A stretch of DNA of 60,629 bases from a bacterium (GCA_030430165.1 JAUIGL010000033.1:1-60629); one strand, 5' to 3'. Shown: positions 18,857-28,223, numbered from the stretch's first letter. Translations and numbers: made by a program. Notes: a model not told the origin generated them from the letters alone.

Positions 18857-20083
18857 GTGACCGATCCTCTCTCTCGCTGCTTCGAAGAAACCCGCGTTCG
18901 CGGTCTGGTGCTGCGCAATCGCCTGATCAAGGCAGCGACCTTCGAGGGCAAGACGCCGGGCGGCGTCCCGGGCGAAGCGCTGACCCGCCTGCACGAGCGG
19001 ATCGGCGAAGGCGGGGTCGGAATGACGACTCTGGCCTACTGCGCCGCCGAGGCCGACGGGCGTATCCACGCCGACATGATGTACATGCACGACGGCATCC
19101 GGCGGCAGCTCGAGGCGCTGATCGCTCGGGTTCACGCCACCGGCGCCAAGGTGAGCGGCCAGCTCGGCCACTGTGGCAACTTTTCGAAGAACCGCGAGCT
19201 GCGCGGTCACCGGCCGCTCGGGCCGTCGCGGGCGATCAACACTCTGGGATTCGCCGCCGGCCTGCCGTTCGCCGGCGCTCTCACGGTGCCGCAGATTCGC
19301 GAACGCGTCGCGACCTTCGCCACGGCCGCGCGCTTCATGCAGTCGGTCGGCTTCGATGCCATCGAGATTCACTTCGGGCACGGCTACGCGATCAGCCAGT
19401 TCATCAGTCCGCGCACCAACCGTCGCACCGACGAGTACGGCGGCAGCCTGCTCAATCGGATGCGCTTCGGCCTCGAGGTGCTCGAAGCGACGCGCGCCGC
19501 GGTCGGCGACGACTTCCCGCTGCTCGGCAAGATCAGCATGAGTGACGGCGTGCGCGGCGGAGTCAGCTACGCCGACAGCGTCGAGATCGCCGCCATGCTG
19601 GAGAAGGGCGGACTCGACGTCATCGTCTGCAGCGGCGGTACCAGCAGCATGAATCCGATGCTGCTCTTCCGCGGCGACAGTCTGCTCGAGGGAATGATCG
19701 AGCAGGAGAAGAACCCACTGATGCGAGCCGCGCTGAAGCTGGTCGGCCCCAAGCTGTTTCGCAAGTATCCGTACGAGGAGCTCTACTTCCTCGAGCAGGC
19801 GCGGCGTATCCGGGATCGCGTCGACTGCGGCGTTTGCTACATCGGCGGCGTTTGCACCGCCGAAAGTTTGGCTGCGGCGATGCGCGAGGGCTTCGACTTC
19901 GTCCAGCTCGGCCGCGCGCTGCTCTTCGACCCCGATCTCGCCGCGCACGCCGCGTCCGATGCCGCCTACGTCAACGGCTGCACCCACTGCAACCGCTGCG
20001 CCACGCTGATCGAAGCCCCCGGCGGCATCGAATGCGTCTTGCGTCCGGACAATTTCACCGTCGCGCCCCGATCTCCGGCCTGA
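18857..20083 (+). CDS. NADH:flavin oxidoreductase (old yellow enzyme family)
   Basis: A 408-residue FMN-dependent TIM-barrel oxidoreductase. The signature HFGHGYAISQFISPRTNRR followed by TDEYGGSLLNRMRF is intact, as is the FMN-binding LGRALLFDPDL. The C-terminus has cysteines GCTHCNRC and GGIEC, which in 2,4-dienoyl-CoA-reductase-type enzymes bind a 4Fe-4S cluster. The large FAD/NADPH domain of those enzymes is missing, so electrons would come from a partner or directly from NAD(P)H. Starts with GTG. Substrate is probably an activated alkene or enoyl thioester, not decidable from sequence. Confidence 0.9.
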   Translation: MTDPLSRCFEETRVRGLVLRNRLIKAATFEGKTPGGVPGEALTRLHERIGEGGVGMTTLAYCAAEADGRIHADMMYMHDGIRRQLEALIARVHATGAKVSGQLGHCGNFSKNRELRGHRPLGPSRAINTLGFAAGLPFAGALTVPQIRERVATFATAARFMQSVGFDAIEIHFGHGYAISQFISPRTNRRTDEYGGSLLNRMRFGLEVLEATRAAVGDDFPLLGKISMSDGVRGGVSYADSVEIAAMLEKGGLDVIVCSGGTSSMNPMLLFRGDSLLEGMIEQEKNPLMRAALKLVGPKLFRKYPYEELYFLEQARRIRDRVDCGVCYIGGVCTAESLAAAMREGFDFVQLGRALLFDPDLAAHAASDAAYVNGCTHCNRCATLIEAPGGIECVLRPDNFTVAPRSPA

Positions 20084-20149
20084 TTGGCCGATGTGATCTT
20101 GCCACGAATACTCGCGATCCCGTGGCGCAGCCGGCGGTCCTGCGAACCA

Positions 20150-20188
20150 GATGGCAATTCTGCGAAATCTGCAAGATCTGCTGGATAG
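20150..20188. repeat. Single arm of the 8132-8240 repeat family
   Basis: This stretch reads ATTCTGCGAAATCTGC then GCTGGATAGAA, close to the right arm of the palindrome at 8216-8240 (AATCTGCGAAATCTG...GGATAGAAA). No matching left arm is visible, so it looks like a degenerate or solo copy lying between the oxidoreductase gene and serS. Confidence 0.6.
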
Positions 20189-20307
20189 AAGTCGAGAACC
20201 GCCGTTGGTCCGAGGTGAGCAGCCGCCGTGAGACCGCACCGTCTCCGTCAGCAGAGCCGAGCAGCGGAGACCTTTTCTCCGCAACCTGTGCGTGGTAGCC
20301 GGGCAGG

Positions 20308-21582
20308 ATGCTCGACATTCGCTTGATTCGAGAATCTCCCGACGCGATCAAGAAGTCGCTGGCGACCGTCGGTGTCGATGCCGCCGAGGTCGACGCGGTG
20401 CTCGACCTCGACGAGAAGCGCCGCTCGCTGATCAGCGAGGTCGAGAGCCTGCGCAACGAGCGCAGCTCGACCTCGAAGAAGATCGGCAAGCTGAGTGCGG
20501 AAGAACGCGCACCGATGGTCGAGCAGATGCGCGCCGTCGGCGACCGCATCGCCGCGCTCGAGAAGGAGCTCGCGTCCGCCGAGGAGGCATTCGAGGCAGC
20601 GATGTTGCAGCTGCCCAACACGCCCCACCCGGATGTGCCGGTCGGTGCCGACGAGGAGGCGAACGTCGTCCTGCGCGAGGAAGGCGAGGAGCGCAACTTC
20701 GATTTCGAGCCGCAGCCGCACTGGGATCTCGGCGAGGCGCTCGGCATCATCGACTTCGAGCGCGGCGTCAAGGTGTCGGGTTCGCGTTTCTACGTGTTGC
20801 GCGGCGCCGGAGCGCGCCTGCAACGGGCGTTGATCAACTGGATGCTCGACGTGCACACCGGCGAGCATGGCTACGCCGAGGTCTATCCGCCGGCCATGGT
20901 GCGCCAGGAGTGCCTGGTCGGCACCGGCAACCTGCCCAAGTTCGGCGAGAACCTCTACCGCGACGTCGAGGAGGACTACTGGTTCGTGCCGACCGCCGAG
21001 GTGCCGGTGACCAATCTCTACCGCGACGAGATACTCGAGGCAGACAAGCTGCCGGTATACCACGTCGCCTACTCGCCCTGCTTCCGGCGCGAGAAGATGT
21101 CGGCCGGTCGCGACGTCCGCGGAATCAAGCGAGGCCACCAGTTCGACAAGGTCGAAATGGTGAAGTTCGTACGCCCGGAGTCGTCCGACCAGGAGCTGCT
21201 GGCCTTGCTCGACGACGCCGAGGACATCTGCCGGCGACTCGGCTTGCGGCATCGAGTCGTACAAATGTGTACCGGCGACCTCAGCTTCGTTGCCGCGATG
21301 AAGTACGACGTCGAGGTCTGGGCACCCGGTTGCGGCGAGTGGCTCGAGGTCAGCTCGTGCTCCAACTTCCGCGACTTCCAGGCCCGACGGGCGCGGATTC
21401 GCTACCGTCCGGAGGCGGGAGCGAAGCCGGAGATGTTGCACACCCTCAACGGCTCGGGGCTGGCGCTGCCGCGGGTGGTGATCGCGGTTCTCGAGACCTA
21501 CCAGCAGAGCGACGGCAGCGTCGTCGTGCCCGAGGTCCTGCGCCCCTACATGGGCGGGGCCGAGCGCCTCGCCGCCGCCTGA
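20308..21582 (+). CDS. serS: Seryl-tRNA synthetase
   Basis: SerRS, 424 residues, normal bacterial length. It charges tRNA(Ser) (and tRNA(Sec)) with serine. The N-terminal long antiparallel coiled coil (residues ~28-105, rich in EK/ER heptads) grips the tRNA. The class II catalytic core follows with [14 protein letters not shown], motif 2 [21 protein letters not shown] and motif 3 [18 protein letters not shown]. Start [14 protein letters not shown] is standard. An intrinsic terminator lies just downstream. Confidence 0.98.
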   Translation: MLDIRLIRESPDAIKKSLATVGVDAAEVDAVLDLDEKRRSLISEVESLRNERSSTSKKIGKLSAEERAPMVEQMRAVGDRIAALEKELASAEEAFEAAMLQLPNTPHPDVPVGADEEANVVLREEGEERNFDFEPQPHWDLGEALGIIDFERGVKVSGSRFYVLRGAGARLQRALINWMLDVHTGEHGYAEVYPPAMVRQECLVGTGNLPKFGENLYRDVEEDYWFVPTAEVPVTNLYRDEILEADKLPVYHVAYSPCFRREKMSAGRDVRGIKRGHQFDKVEMVKFVRPESSDQELLALLDDAEDICRRLGLRHRVVQMCTGDLSFVAAMKYDVEVWAPGCGEWLEVSSCSNFRDFQARRARIRYRPEAGAKPEMLHTLNGSGLALPRVVIAVLETYQQSDGSVVVPEVLRPYMGGAERLAAA

Positions 21583-21603
21583 AAATCGGGCTCGCGTGCA
21601 GCT

Positions 21604-21626
21604 GCGCTGCGCCGCAGCGCGCTTTT
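21604..21626 (+). terminator. Intrinsic terminator of serS
   Basis: Hairpin with 7-bp arms GCGCTGC (21604-21610) and GCAGCGC (21614-21620), loop GCC, followed by GC and TTTT, 22 bases after the serS stop. Confidence 0.7.
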
Positions 21627-22048
21627 GCGACATCACCATAACGCCGTTTTGTTTCAGCTAAGTGGCTGATATTGGGTGCTGATTGGGGGCGTCTGTCCCT
21701 GTCAAGCGCGCGCCTTCAGATTATTTGAGTTGCCAGGTTGCCGGTCCCGGGTTAAGGGGGCGAGCAGTGGTTGGTTGCAACGCGGCTGGCGAATGGTAGC
21801 TTCTCGATCAAGCGAAAGCGCGCTTCGGCATCGTGCCGAACGGGCGCCCCGGGGCGGGACGATCAGCCCTGATTTTCTGTCGTATGAGACAGGTATCGAC
21901 AAACCCCCAGCGAAGCGTTCGTGCCATGGCAGGTTCGCGGCGCGCGCCGAGGCGCGCTCTGCGGCTGGTCGAGGCGCGCTGACCGCTGCACGCGCATAGG
22001 CCTCTACGGCCTCCGCCGGTGCGCAATCGCCGGCGAGGAGGAGGAACG
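21627..22048. other. Intergenic region, no gene recognised
   Basis: About 420 bases between serS and the DHH gene. A 107-codon open frame starts here but has no recognisable features and the composition of shadow frames. I see no tRNA cloverleaf. The end carries a strong ribosome-binding site (GAGGAGG) for the next gene. Confidence 0.5.
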
Positions 22049-23164
22049 ATGGCGGAACGATCTACAGAAACAGCAGTCGAACCAGTGCTTCGGGCGGTAC
22101 GGTCCGAGCCGAGGAAGTGGAACGAGCTCGCCGAAGTGCTCGAGAAGCACCGCGGCCAGAAGCTGCTGGTCGTTTTGGTCGGCTACCCCGATCCCGACAA
22201 CATCGGCTCGGGGTTGGCCTTGCAGGTGCTCGCCCGCCAATTCGGCATCGAGACCAACCTGCTTTCCTTCCACGAGGTGAGCCACCAGGAGAACCGGGCG
22301 CTGGTCAAGCAGCTCGAGCTCGACCTGTGGCTGTACGACGACCGCACCGACCTGTCGCAGTTCGACAACTACGCCCTGGTCGACACGCAGCGCCCGGACG
22401 GCACGCCGATTGCCGACCAGCTGGCGGAGAAGACCCTGGTGGCGGTGGTCGACCACCACAAGCGGCTCAAGGGGCTCAAGGCGGAGTTCATCGACGTTCG
22501 CGAGGATGCCGGTTCGACCTGCGGCATCTTCGGTGAGTACCTGCGCGAGGTCTTCCCCGACGGTCTCGATTCGGCCGACCCCGACCACGAGAAGCTGGCG
22601 ACGGCGCTGATGCACGGCATCCGCTCCGACACGCACCAGTACCTCGAGGCGTGCCACCAGGACTTCGAGGCTTCGGCCTATCTGGTCCCGGCGGTCGATC
22701 AGACGCTGCTGCGCAAGATCTCGGCGCAGTCGCTGAGCCCGGCAGTGATGGACATGATCCAAGCCGCGCTCGAGCGGCGCCGGGTCTACGACAACTTCCT
22801 GTTCAGCGACGTCGGTTTCGTGCGTACCGAGAACCGCGACGGCATTCCGCAGGCGGCCGATTTCCTGCTGACGCGCGCCGGTATCGACACCGTGTTGGTC
22901 TTCGGTGTGGTCGACGGCCGCACCATCGACGGATCCCTGCGCACGCGCAGCGACCTGGTCAATCCCGACGCCTTTCTCAAGAAGGCATTCGGCATCGACG
23001 AGGAGAAGGGCTCGCACTACGGCGGCGGCAACGTCCGCGACAAGGGCGCGTTCCAGATCCCGATCGGCTTCCTCGCGCAGCACAACGACCGCGAGCAACT
23101 CTACCGACTCGCCTGCGAGATCATCCACGAGAAGTTTCTCGAGGCGATTGGGCAGGAAAGTTAG
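22049..23164 (+). CDS. DHH family phosphoesterase (NrnA-like)
   Basis: A 371-residue DHH/DHHA1 protein. Relatives include NrnA nanoRNases/pAp phosphatases, which remove nucleotides from very short RNAs or split pAp. Metal-binding motifs are visible: GYPDPDNIGSGLAL (motif I), VVDHHKR (the DHH motif) and GIRSDTHQY (motif IV). Two positions deviate: the His usually opening motif I (HxxPDxDxxGS) is Tyr, and the DHHA1 GGGHxxAAG loop reads GGGNVRDKGAF. Substrate preference may therefore differ from NrnA. The ATG at 22049 has GAGGAGG at a good distance; the in-frame codon ten residues earlier lacks support. A strong hairpin follows the stop. Confidence 0.88.
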   Translation: MAERSTETAVEPVLRAVRSEPRKWNELAEVLEKHRGQKLLVVLVGYPDPDNIGSGLALQVLARQFGIETNLLSFHEVSHQENRALVKQLELDLWLYDDRTDLSQFDNYALVDTQRPDGTPIADQLAEKTLVAVVDHHKRLKGLKAEFIDVREDAGSTCGIFGEYLREVFPDGLDSADPDHEKLATALMHGIRSDTHQYLEACHQDFEASAYLVPAVDQTLLRKISAQSLSPAVMDMIQAALERRRVYDNFLFSDVGFVRTENRDGIPQAADFLLTRAGIDTVLVFGVVDGRTIDGSLRTRSDLVNPDAFLKKAFGIDEEKGSHYGGGNVRDKGAFQIPIGFLAQHNDREQLYRLACEIIHEKFLEAIGQES

Positions 23165-23169
23165 CGATC

Positions 23170-23194
23170 GGGCTGCCGCCAAAGGCGGCAGCCC
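23170..23194. terminator. Strong hairpin after the DHH gene
   Basis: Perfect 11-bp stem: GGGCTGCCGCC (23170-23180), loop AAA, GGCGGCAGCCC (23184-23194), further closed by flanking CGAT/ATCG-type pairing. It begins five bases after the stop codon. There is no T-tract, so it may be an RNA-stabilising end or part of the neighbouring repeat rather than a classical terminator. Confidence 0.5.
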
Positions 23195-23212
23195 AATCGC
23201 AGGATCTGGGAT

Positions 23213-23337
23213 CTCGGGGTTAGGGACTAGGGTCGGTGGTCGGCCTTCGGCCGACGCGCCGTCTGAGCCGGTCCCCAATGCAAGCCTTCCACCCCTAGCT
23301 CCTAATCCCTAGCCCCTAGCTCCTAATCCCCTTCGGG
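23213..23337. repeat. Large intergenic palindrome, TAGGG-rich arms
   Basis: Left arm GGGGTTAGGGACTAGGG, core GTCGGCC-TTC-GGCCGAC (23246-23262), right arm with repeated CCCTAGCTCCTAATCC and finally CCCC-TTC-GGGG. The same family, with the same core, is at 54830-55012; a looser relative is at 25576-25743. The right arm runs into the minus-strand permease gene and encodes its last residues (KGIRS) and stop codon. Confidence 0.75.
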
Positions 23338-24854
23338 GTCGTCCAGCGCTCGACCAGGCCGAGGGCGTAGTCTAGAGCGATTGCCAGGGCGGCGGCGGGG
23401 AGGGCGCCGCACAGGACCAGGGCGTAGTCGGTGGTCGACAAGCCGGTGACGATTGGGTCGCCGAGGCCGCCGGCGCCGATGAAGGCGGCGAGGGTCGCGG
23501 TGCCGACGCTGATCACGGTCGCGGTGCGGATCCCGGCCATTACCACCGGGGCGGCGAGCGGTAGCTCGATCTGCCGCAGGATCTGCGAGTCGCGCATTCC
23601 GAGACCGCGGCCGACGTCGATCAGGCGTTCCTCGATGGACTGGATCCCGACGATCGTATTGCGCAGCACCGGCAGCAGCGCGTAGAGGAACAGCGCCACC
23701 AGGGCCGGGGTGACGCCGATTCCGAACAGCGGCAGCATGAAGGCGAGCAGGGCGATCGAGGGGACGGTCTGCAGGACCCCGGCGAGACCGAGAGCGGCTC
23801 GCGCCAGGCGCGGATTGCGGCTGGCGGCGATGCCGAGCGGGATGCCGAGCAGACAGGCGAGAACCACGGCGCCGCCGGTCAGCAGCAGGTGCCGGCGCGC
23901 CAGATCGAGGGTCTTCCAGCGGCGCTGGTAGAGCAGCCGGAGAAAGCCGGTCCTCTGTCCGTCGCCGCTCGCCCCGGCCGCCGATTCGATGCCGAGGCTC
24001 TGTAGAAAAAGAGTGGCGGTTGCCGCCGGTGTCGTCCGTTCGACCTCGACCGCGTGGTTGAGACGCCGCATCGCGTCGGCGTCGATGCGGCCGGCGAGCA
24101 GGCGCAGCGCCGCCTCGACGCCGGGAACGCGCTCGCCGAGGTCGCGCCGCATCAGCGGCGCCGCCTCGTAGGCGGGAAAGAAGCCGCGGTCGTCCTCGAG
24201 CGCGACCAGCTCGTAGGTGAGGATCTTGGCGTCGGTCGAGTAGCCGTCGGTGACGTCGATCGAGCCTTGCTGGAGCCCCTGGTAGGCGAGGTCGTGGGAG
24301 AGTCCCGAGGTTTCGCGCTCGTTCAGCGGGTAGGCGGCGCGCAGTCCCGGCATGCCGTCGGGCCGGCGCAGGAACTCGTGCGACATGCCGAAGTGGAGCG
24401 GGTACTGGCTGAGGTCGCTGATGGTGCGCACCGACAGGCGCTCGGCGACGCTGCTGCGCATCAGCAGCACGTAGCTGTTGTCGAAGCCGAACGGGGCGAG
24501 CCACTCCATCGCGTAGCGCTCGGCGAAGGCGCGCGCCACCGTGGCGTAGGTCGCGCCGCGACTGAGCCCGCTCGCCTGGCTGGCGAGGATGTTGCGCAAT
24601 CCGGTGCCGGTGTACTCGGGATAGATGTCGATCTCGCCGTTGCGCAGCGCCTCGAAACAGACGTGGGTGCCGGCGAGGTTGGGGCGGCGCTCGACCGTCG
24701 CGGCGGTCTGACTCTCGATCGTCTGGGCGATGATTTCGGCGAGGATGGTGTTCTCGGTGAACGCTTTGGAGCCGACCACGACCCGCGGCGGCGCCGCCGC
24801 GGCGGCTGCCGCGACGGCGATCGCGCACAGCGCCAGGGCCAGCTCACGACGCAC
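23316..24854 (-). CDS. OpuC/EgtU-type ABC transporter, fused substrate-binding protein and permease
   Basis: A 512-residue fusion. Residues 1-21 are a signal peptide; ~22-290 are an OpuAC-type substrate-binding domain (VVVGSKAFTENTILAEIIAQ, GEIDIYPEYTGTGL, DVTDGYSTDAKI); ~318-505 are a permease domain with several membrane helices and the EAA-like loop IEERLIDVGRGLGMRDSQIL. Family members import quaternary amines such as glycine betaine, choline or ergothioneine. In the known fused transporters I recall (EgtU, OpuF), the permease comes first; here the binding domain is N-terminal, which is unusual. A GTG start overlaps the ATPase gene by 11 nt. Divergent egtD nearby suggests a betaine-type thiol/histidine substrate. 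Confidence 0.9.
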   Translation of the reverse strand: MRRELALALCAIAVAAAAAAAPPRVVVGSKAFTENTILAEIIAQTIESQTAATVERRPNLAGTHVCFEALRNGEIDIYPEYTGTGLRNILASQASGLSRGATYATVARAFAERYAMEWLAPFGFDNSYVLLMRSSVAERLSVRTISDLSQYPLHFGMSHEFLRRPDGMPGLRAAYPLNERETSGLSHDLAYQGLQQGSIDVTDGYSTDAKILTYELVALEDDRGFFPAYEAAPLMRRDLGERVPGVEAALRLLAGRIDADAMRRLNHAVEVERTTPAATATLFLQSLGIESAAGASGDGQRTGFLRLLYQRRWKTLDLARRHLLLTGGAVVLACLLGIPLGIAASRNPRLARAALGLAGVLQTVPSIALLAFMLPLFGIGVTPALVALFLYALLPVLRNTIVGIQSIEERLIDVGRGLGMRDSQILRQIELPLAAPVVMAGIRTATVISVGTATLAAFIGAGGLGDPIVTGLSTTDYALVLCGALPAAALAIALDYALGLVERWTTPKGIRS

Positions 24855-25575
24855 GGCGGTCCCCGAGCAGCGCGCCGATCGGGCTGTCCGGCGGCGCTTC
24901 GCCGAGCTCTGCGACGCTGCCGACCTGGGTGACCCTGCCGTCGGCGAGAACTGCGATCCGGTCGGCGAGGCGGAAGGCCTCGTCGACGTCGTGGGTCACC
25001 AACACCACCGTCTTGCCGAGACGCGCCTTGAGCTCCTGGAATTGCGCCTGCAGCTGCCGGCGGGTGATCGCGTCGAGGGCGCCGAACGGCTCGTCCATGA
25101 GCACGATCGGCGGATCGGCGGCGAGGGCGCGCGCCAAGCCGACCCGCTGGCGCTGGCCGCCGCTGAGTTGCGACGGGTAGCGATCGCCGTGGACCGGGAA
25201 ATCCAGCCCGACCAAGGCGAACAGCTCGGCCGACCGCTGGCGCCGCTGTTCGGCGGACCAGCCGAGCAGCTTGGGTACCGTCTCGGCGTTCTCGGCCGCG
25301 GTCATGTGCGGGAACAGGCCCGCTTCCTGGACGACGTAGCCGATGCCGCGGCGCAGCTCGATCGGATCGACCTCGCGCACGTCGCGGCCGTCTACCCGGA
25401 TCTCACCGCTGGTCGGCTCGATCAAGCGGTTTATCAGACGCAGGGTGGTAGTCTTGCCGCATCCCGAGGTCCCCAGCAGCGCCAGGGTCGTCCCCGTCTC
25501 GACCAGGAGATCGACTTCCACCAGAGCCCGATGCCCGCCGGGGTAGGTTTTCGACGCGGAGATGAGTTGGATCAT
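24844..25575 (-). CDS. ABC transporter ATP-binding protein (OpuCA/EgtV-like)
   Basis: A 243-residue ATPase for the adjacent fused permease. Walker A is LLGTSGCGKTTTL, the Q-loop YVVQEAGLF, signature LSGGQRQRVGLARAL, Walker B IVLMDEPFGALD and the H-loop LVTHDVDEA. It lacks the C-terminal CBS domains found in osmosensing OpuA/OpuC ATPases, which argues against classical osmoregulation by CBS sensing. The 300-bp gap to divergent egtD holds a palindromic repeat. Confidence 0.94.
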   Translation of the reverse strand: MIQLISASKTYPGGHRALVEVDLLVETGTTLALLGTSGCGKTTTLRLINRLIEPTSGEIRVDGRDVREVDPIELRRGIGYVVQEAGLFPHMTAAENAETVPKLLGWSAEQRRQRSAELFALVGLDFPVHGDRYPSQLSGGQRQRVGLARALAADPPIVLMDEPFGALDAITRRQLQAQFQELKARLGKTVVLVTHDVDEAFRLADRIAVLADGRVTQVGSVAELGEAPPDSPIGALLGDRRAS

Positions 25576-25743
25576 GTCTGGGATCTGGGAACTGGGAGCT
25601 GGGATTTGGGGGTGGTCGGCTGCTCTCGCAGCCGGCTCTTAGGGGTAGTACAGAAGCGCCGTCGGCCGAAAGGCCGACCAGCCCCGCCAGATCCGAGATC
25701 CCAGCTCCCAGATCCGGCGCGGCAGGATCGAAGATCCTGCCGC
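25576..25743. repeat. Paired palindromic repeats between transporter and egtD
   Basis: An outer palindrome has arms built on GGGATCTGGGAACTGGGAGC (from ~25579) and its complement (GATCCCAGCTCCCAGATCC, ~25697-25715), enclosing a GTCGGCC-GAAA-GGCCGAC hairpin (~25654-25671). A second hairpin follows: 11-bp arms (25719-25729 and 25733-25743) around the loop GAA. The rest of the gap to 25875 shows nothing I can name. Confidence 0.7.
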
Positions 25744-25875
25744 ACCTTGCACCCCTGCTACGACCCGCCTATCTTGGCGGGGCGGTTGCTCGGAAGCGTT
25801 GTGTGCTCGGCAGACACCTTCGTTTTTTGGAGGCTGCGATTCGAGTGAGGCGACGCCTCAATCAGGTCCTGTCGA

Positions 25876-26904
25876 GTGGCACAGACGAGACGGCAAGAAG
25901 CGGACGGCGCGCAAACCGCGCCGCAGAGCGATCGTTTGGTGATCGATTGCTATGAGATCGCCGATCCGCGCGCGGCGATGGTCGAGGACGTCCGGCGCGG
26001 GCTGCTGGCGCGCCCCAAGACGCTGCCGGCCAAGTATCTGTACGACGAGGTCGGCTCGCGCCTGTTCGACGAGATCTGCGACCAACCCGAATATTATCCG
26101 ACGCGCACCGAGGAGAAGCTGTTGTCGGAGATCGCCGCCGGCGTCATCGAGGAGTTCGGGCCCGGCCAGCTGGTCGAGCTCGGCAGCGGCGCTTCGCGCA
26201 AGACGCGGATCCTGCTCGACGCTCTCACCGGCACCGTTGCCGACGCCTCGTACGTTCCGGTCGACGTCAGCGAGGAGATGTTGCGCCAGTCGGCGACCAC
26301 CCTGGCGGAGGCCTATCCCGGCCTGCGCCTGCACGGCATCGTCGGCGACTACGAGCATCACCTGCGCGATCTGCCGGCGTCGAACGAGCGTATGGTGATC
26401 TTCCTCGGCAGCACGATCGGCAACTTCACCGACCTGGAGGCGCGCAGCTTTCTGCGCTCGGTGCGCGGCCAGTTGTCGGAGGGGGACGCGCTGCTGATCG
26501 GCTTCGACCTGGTCAAGCCGACCGACGTTCTCAACGCCGCCTACAACGACGCGGCGGGCGTGACCGCGGAGTTCAATCGCAACGTCCTGCGCGTGCTCAA
26601 CCGCGAGCTCGAGGCCGACTTCGCGGTCGATCGCTTCGAGCACCACGCCTTCTTCAACGAGCAGGAGAGCCGCATCGAGATGCACCTGCGCGCGGCGACG
26701 GCGCAGCAGGTCCGCGTCGAAGCCGCCGAGCTGACCATCGGTTTCGAGCCCGGGGAGTCGGTTCGCACCGAGATCAGTCGAAAGTTCACCCGCAACGACA
26801 GCGAGCGCACCCTGCGTGCCGGAGGGTTCGCTCCGCACCGCTGGTACGAGTCGGCCGACGGTTACTTCGCGCTGGCGCTGGCGTTGGCAGCGCCGGTCGT
26901 GTAG
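25876..26904 (+). CDS. egtD: L-histidine N-alpha-methyltransferase
   Basis: EgtD, 342 residues, trimethylates histidine to hercynine with three S-adenosylmethionines, the first step of ergothioneine synthesis. The family pattern is complete: PKTLPAKYLYDEVGSRLFDEIC, EYYPTRTEEKLL, SAM motif ELGSGASRKTRILLDAL, YVPVDVSEEML, VIFLGSTIGNF, and the C-terminal EISRKFTR and WYESADGYFAL. It begins with GTG. No egtB lies beside it, so the sulfoxide step must be elsewhere or hercynine itself may be the product. The divergent neighbour is an EgtU-like transporter. Confidence 0.95.
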   Translation: MAQTRRQEADGAQTAPQSDRLVIDCYEIADPRAAMVEDVRRGLLARPKTLPAKYLYDEVGSRLFDEICDQPEYYPTRTEEKLLSEIAAGVIEEFGPGQLVELGSGASRKTRILLDALTGTVADASYVPVDVSEEMLRQSATTLAEAYPGLRLHGIVGDYEHHLRDLPASNERMVIFLGSTIGNFTDLEARSFLRSVRGQLSEGDALLIGFDLVKPTDVLNAAYNDAAGVTAEFNRNVLRVLNRELEADFAVDRFEHHAFFNEQESRIEMHLRAATAQQVRVEAAELTIGFEPGESVRTEISRKFTRNDSERTLRAGGFAPHRWYESADGYFALALALAAPVV

Positions 26905-26987
26905 GTGGCCGGGCGACGGGCGGCCGCGAAACCTTGGCGAGCCGACGAGAGCGAAAGGACGGAGAGAGGCCTCGGGCCGGCCCGGAG

Positions 26988-28223
26988 ATGAGTAGCCGAT
27001 CGCGAAAGACCGCGGATACCGAAGAGTTGCCGGTCGTCTACGTCGACGACCAGGCAAAGCTCGAGGACGTCTGCGCCCATCTGTCGGGGACCCGTCGGTT
27101 CGCCCTCGATACCGAGTTCGTCGGCGAGCGCACCTACTATCCCAAGCTCGAGGTGATCCAGGTGGCGAGCCGCGAGCGGGTCGCGATCATCGACTGCCGC
27201 GCCATCGACAAGCTCGATCCGTTCTTCGAGATCCTCGCCAACCGCCGTATCCAGAAGGTCTTGCACGCGGCGCAACAGGATCTCGAGTTGTTCGAAGGGC
27301 TCACCGGCGAGTTGCCGAAGCCGGTGATCGACACCCAGATCGCCTCCGCCCTGGCGGGCTACGGCGCCCAGGTCGGCTATGGGCAGTCGATCGAAAAGCT
27401 GCTGCGGGTGTCGCTGGAAAAGAGCGAGACCCTTTCCGACTGGTCGCGGCGGCCGCTCACCAAGAGCCAGATCGCCTATGCGGTCGACGACGTCCGCTAC
27501 CTGCTGCCGCTCTACGAGAAGCTGCGCGCCCGGCTCAAGCAGCTCGGCCGCTGGGAGTGGCTGAAGGAGGAGTGCGCCGGCATGGAGCGGGTTGCCCGCG
27601 GCCTGACGGTGGCGCCGGACCAGGCCTACCTGCGGGTCCGCGGCCGCGGCTCGCTGCGCCCCAAGGGACTCGCTGTATTGCGTGAGCTCGCCGCCTGGCG
27701 CGAAGAGCTCGCCCGCGAGCGCGACAAGCCGCGGGTCAGCGTCGCCCGCGACGAAGCGCTGGTCGAGATCGCCCGCAAGGCGCCGACCGCGGCGAGCGGG
27801 CTGCGCGGATTGCGCGCCGTGCGCTCGCGCGAGGTCGAACGGCGCGCCGCCGAGGTGGTCGAGCGGGTCGCCGCCGCGCTCGCTCTGCCCAAAGAGGAAT
27901 GGCCGCAACCGCCGCCGCCGCAGGGGCCTTCGCCGGCGCCCGGGGTGGTCGAGCTGCTGCAGGCGGTGGTGCGCTTCCAGGCCGACGAGCAGTCGATTGC
28001 CGCTTCGATGCTGGCGACCCAAGCCGAGCTGCAGCGGCTGGCGTCGCGCCACCTCGAGGGCGGCGACCTCGGCGACCTGCGCTTGATGCAGGGCTGGCGC
28101 AGCGAGCTGGTCGGCAGCCGCCTCCTGGCGGTGCTCGAAGGCAAGGCGTCGGTCTCGGTCGACGCCTCCGGCAAGGGGCTGCGCATCGGCGACCGCAAGC
28201 CGCGCGCCGCGACGACCAAGTAG
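26988..28223 (+). CDS. rnd: Ribonuclease D
   Basis: RNase D-type 3'-5' exonuclease, ~411 residues, for tRNA and small RNA 3'-end trimming. DEDDy motifs: FALDTEFVGERTYYP (D, E), VLHAAQQDLELFEGL (D), and YAVDDVRYLLPLY (Y-x3-D). Two HRDC-type helical domains follow (RPKGLAVLRELAAWREELAR and PAPGVVELLQAVVRFQADEQ). I use the ATG at 26988; an in-frame TTG at 26934 would add 18 poorly conserved residues. Short gap to convergent DciA. Confidence 0.94.
   Translation: MSSRSRKTADTEELPVVYVDDQAKLEDVCAHLSGTRRFALDTEFVGERTYYPKLEVIQVASRERVAIIDCRAIDKLDPFFEILANRRIQKVLHAAQQDLELFEGLTGELPKPVIDTQIASALAGYGAQVGYGQSIEKLLRVSLEKSETLSDWSRRPLTKSQIAYAVDDVRYLLPLYEKLRARLKQLGRWEWLKEECAGMERVARGLTVAPDQAYLRVRGRGSLRPKGLAVLRELAAWREELARERDKPRVSVARDEALVEIARKAPTAASGLRGLRAVRSREVERRAAEVVERVAAALALPKEEWPQPPPPQGPSPAPGVVELLQAVVRFQADEQSIAASMLATQAELQRLASRHLEGGDLGDLRLMQGWRSELVGSRLLAVLEGKASVSVDASGKGLRIGDRKPRAATTK

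Noticed and set aside
21676..21999. 107-codon frame between serS and the DHH gene
   Set aside because: No ribosome-binding site, no motif and composition like shadow frames.
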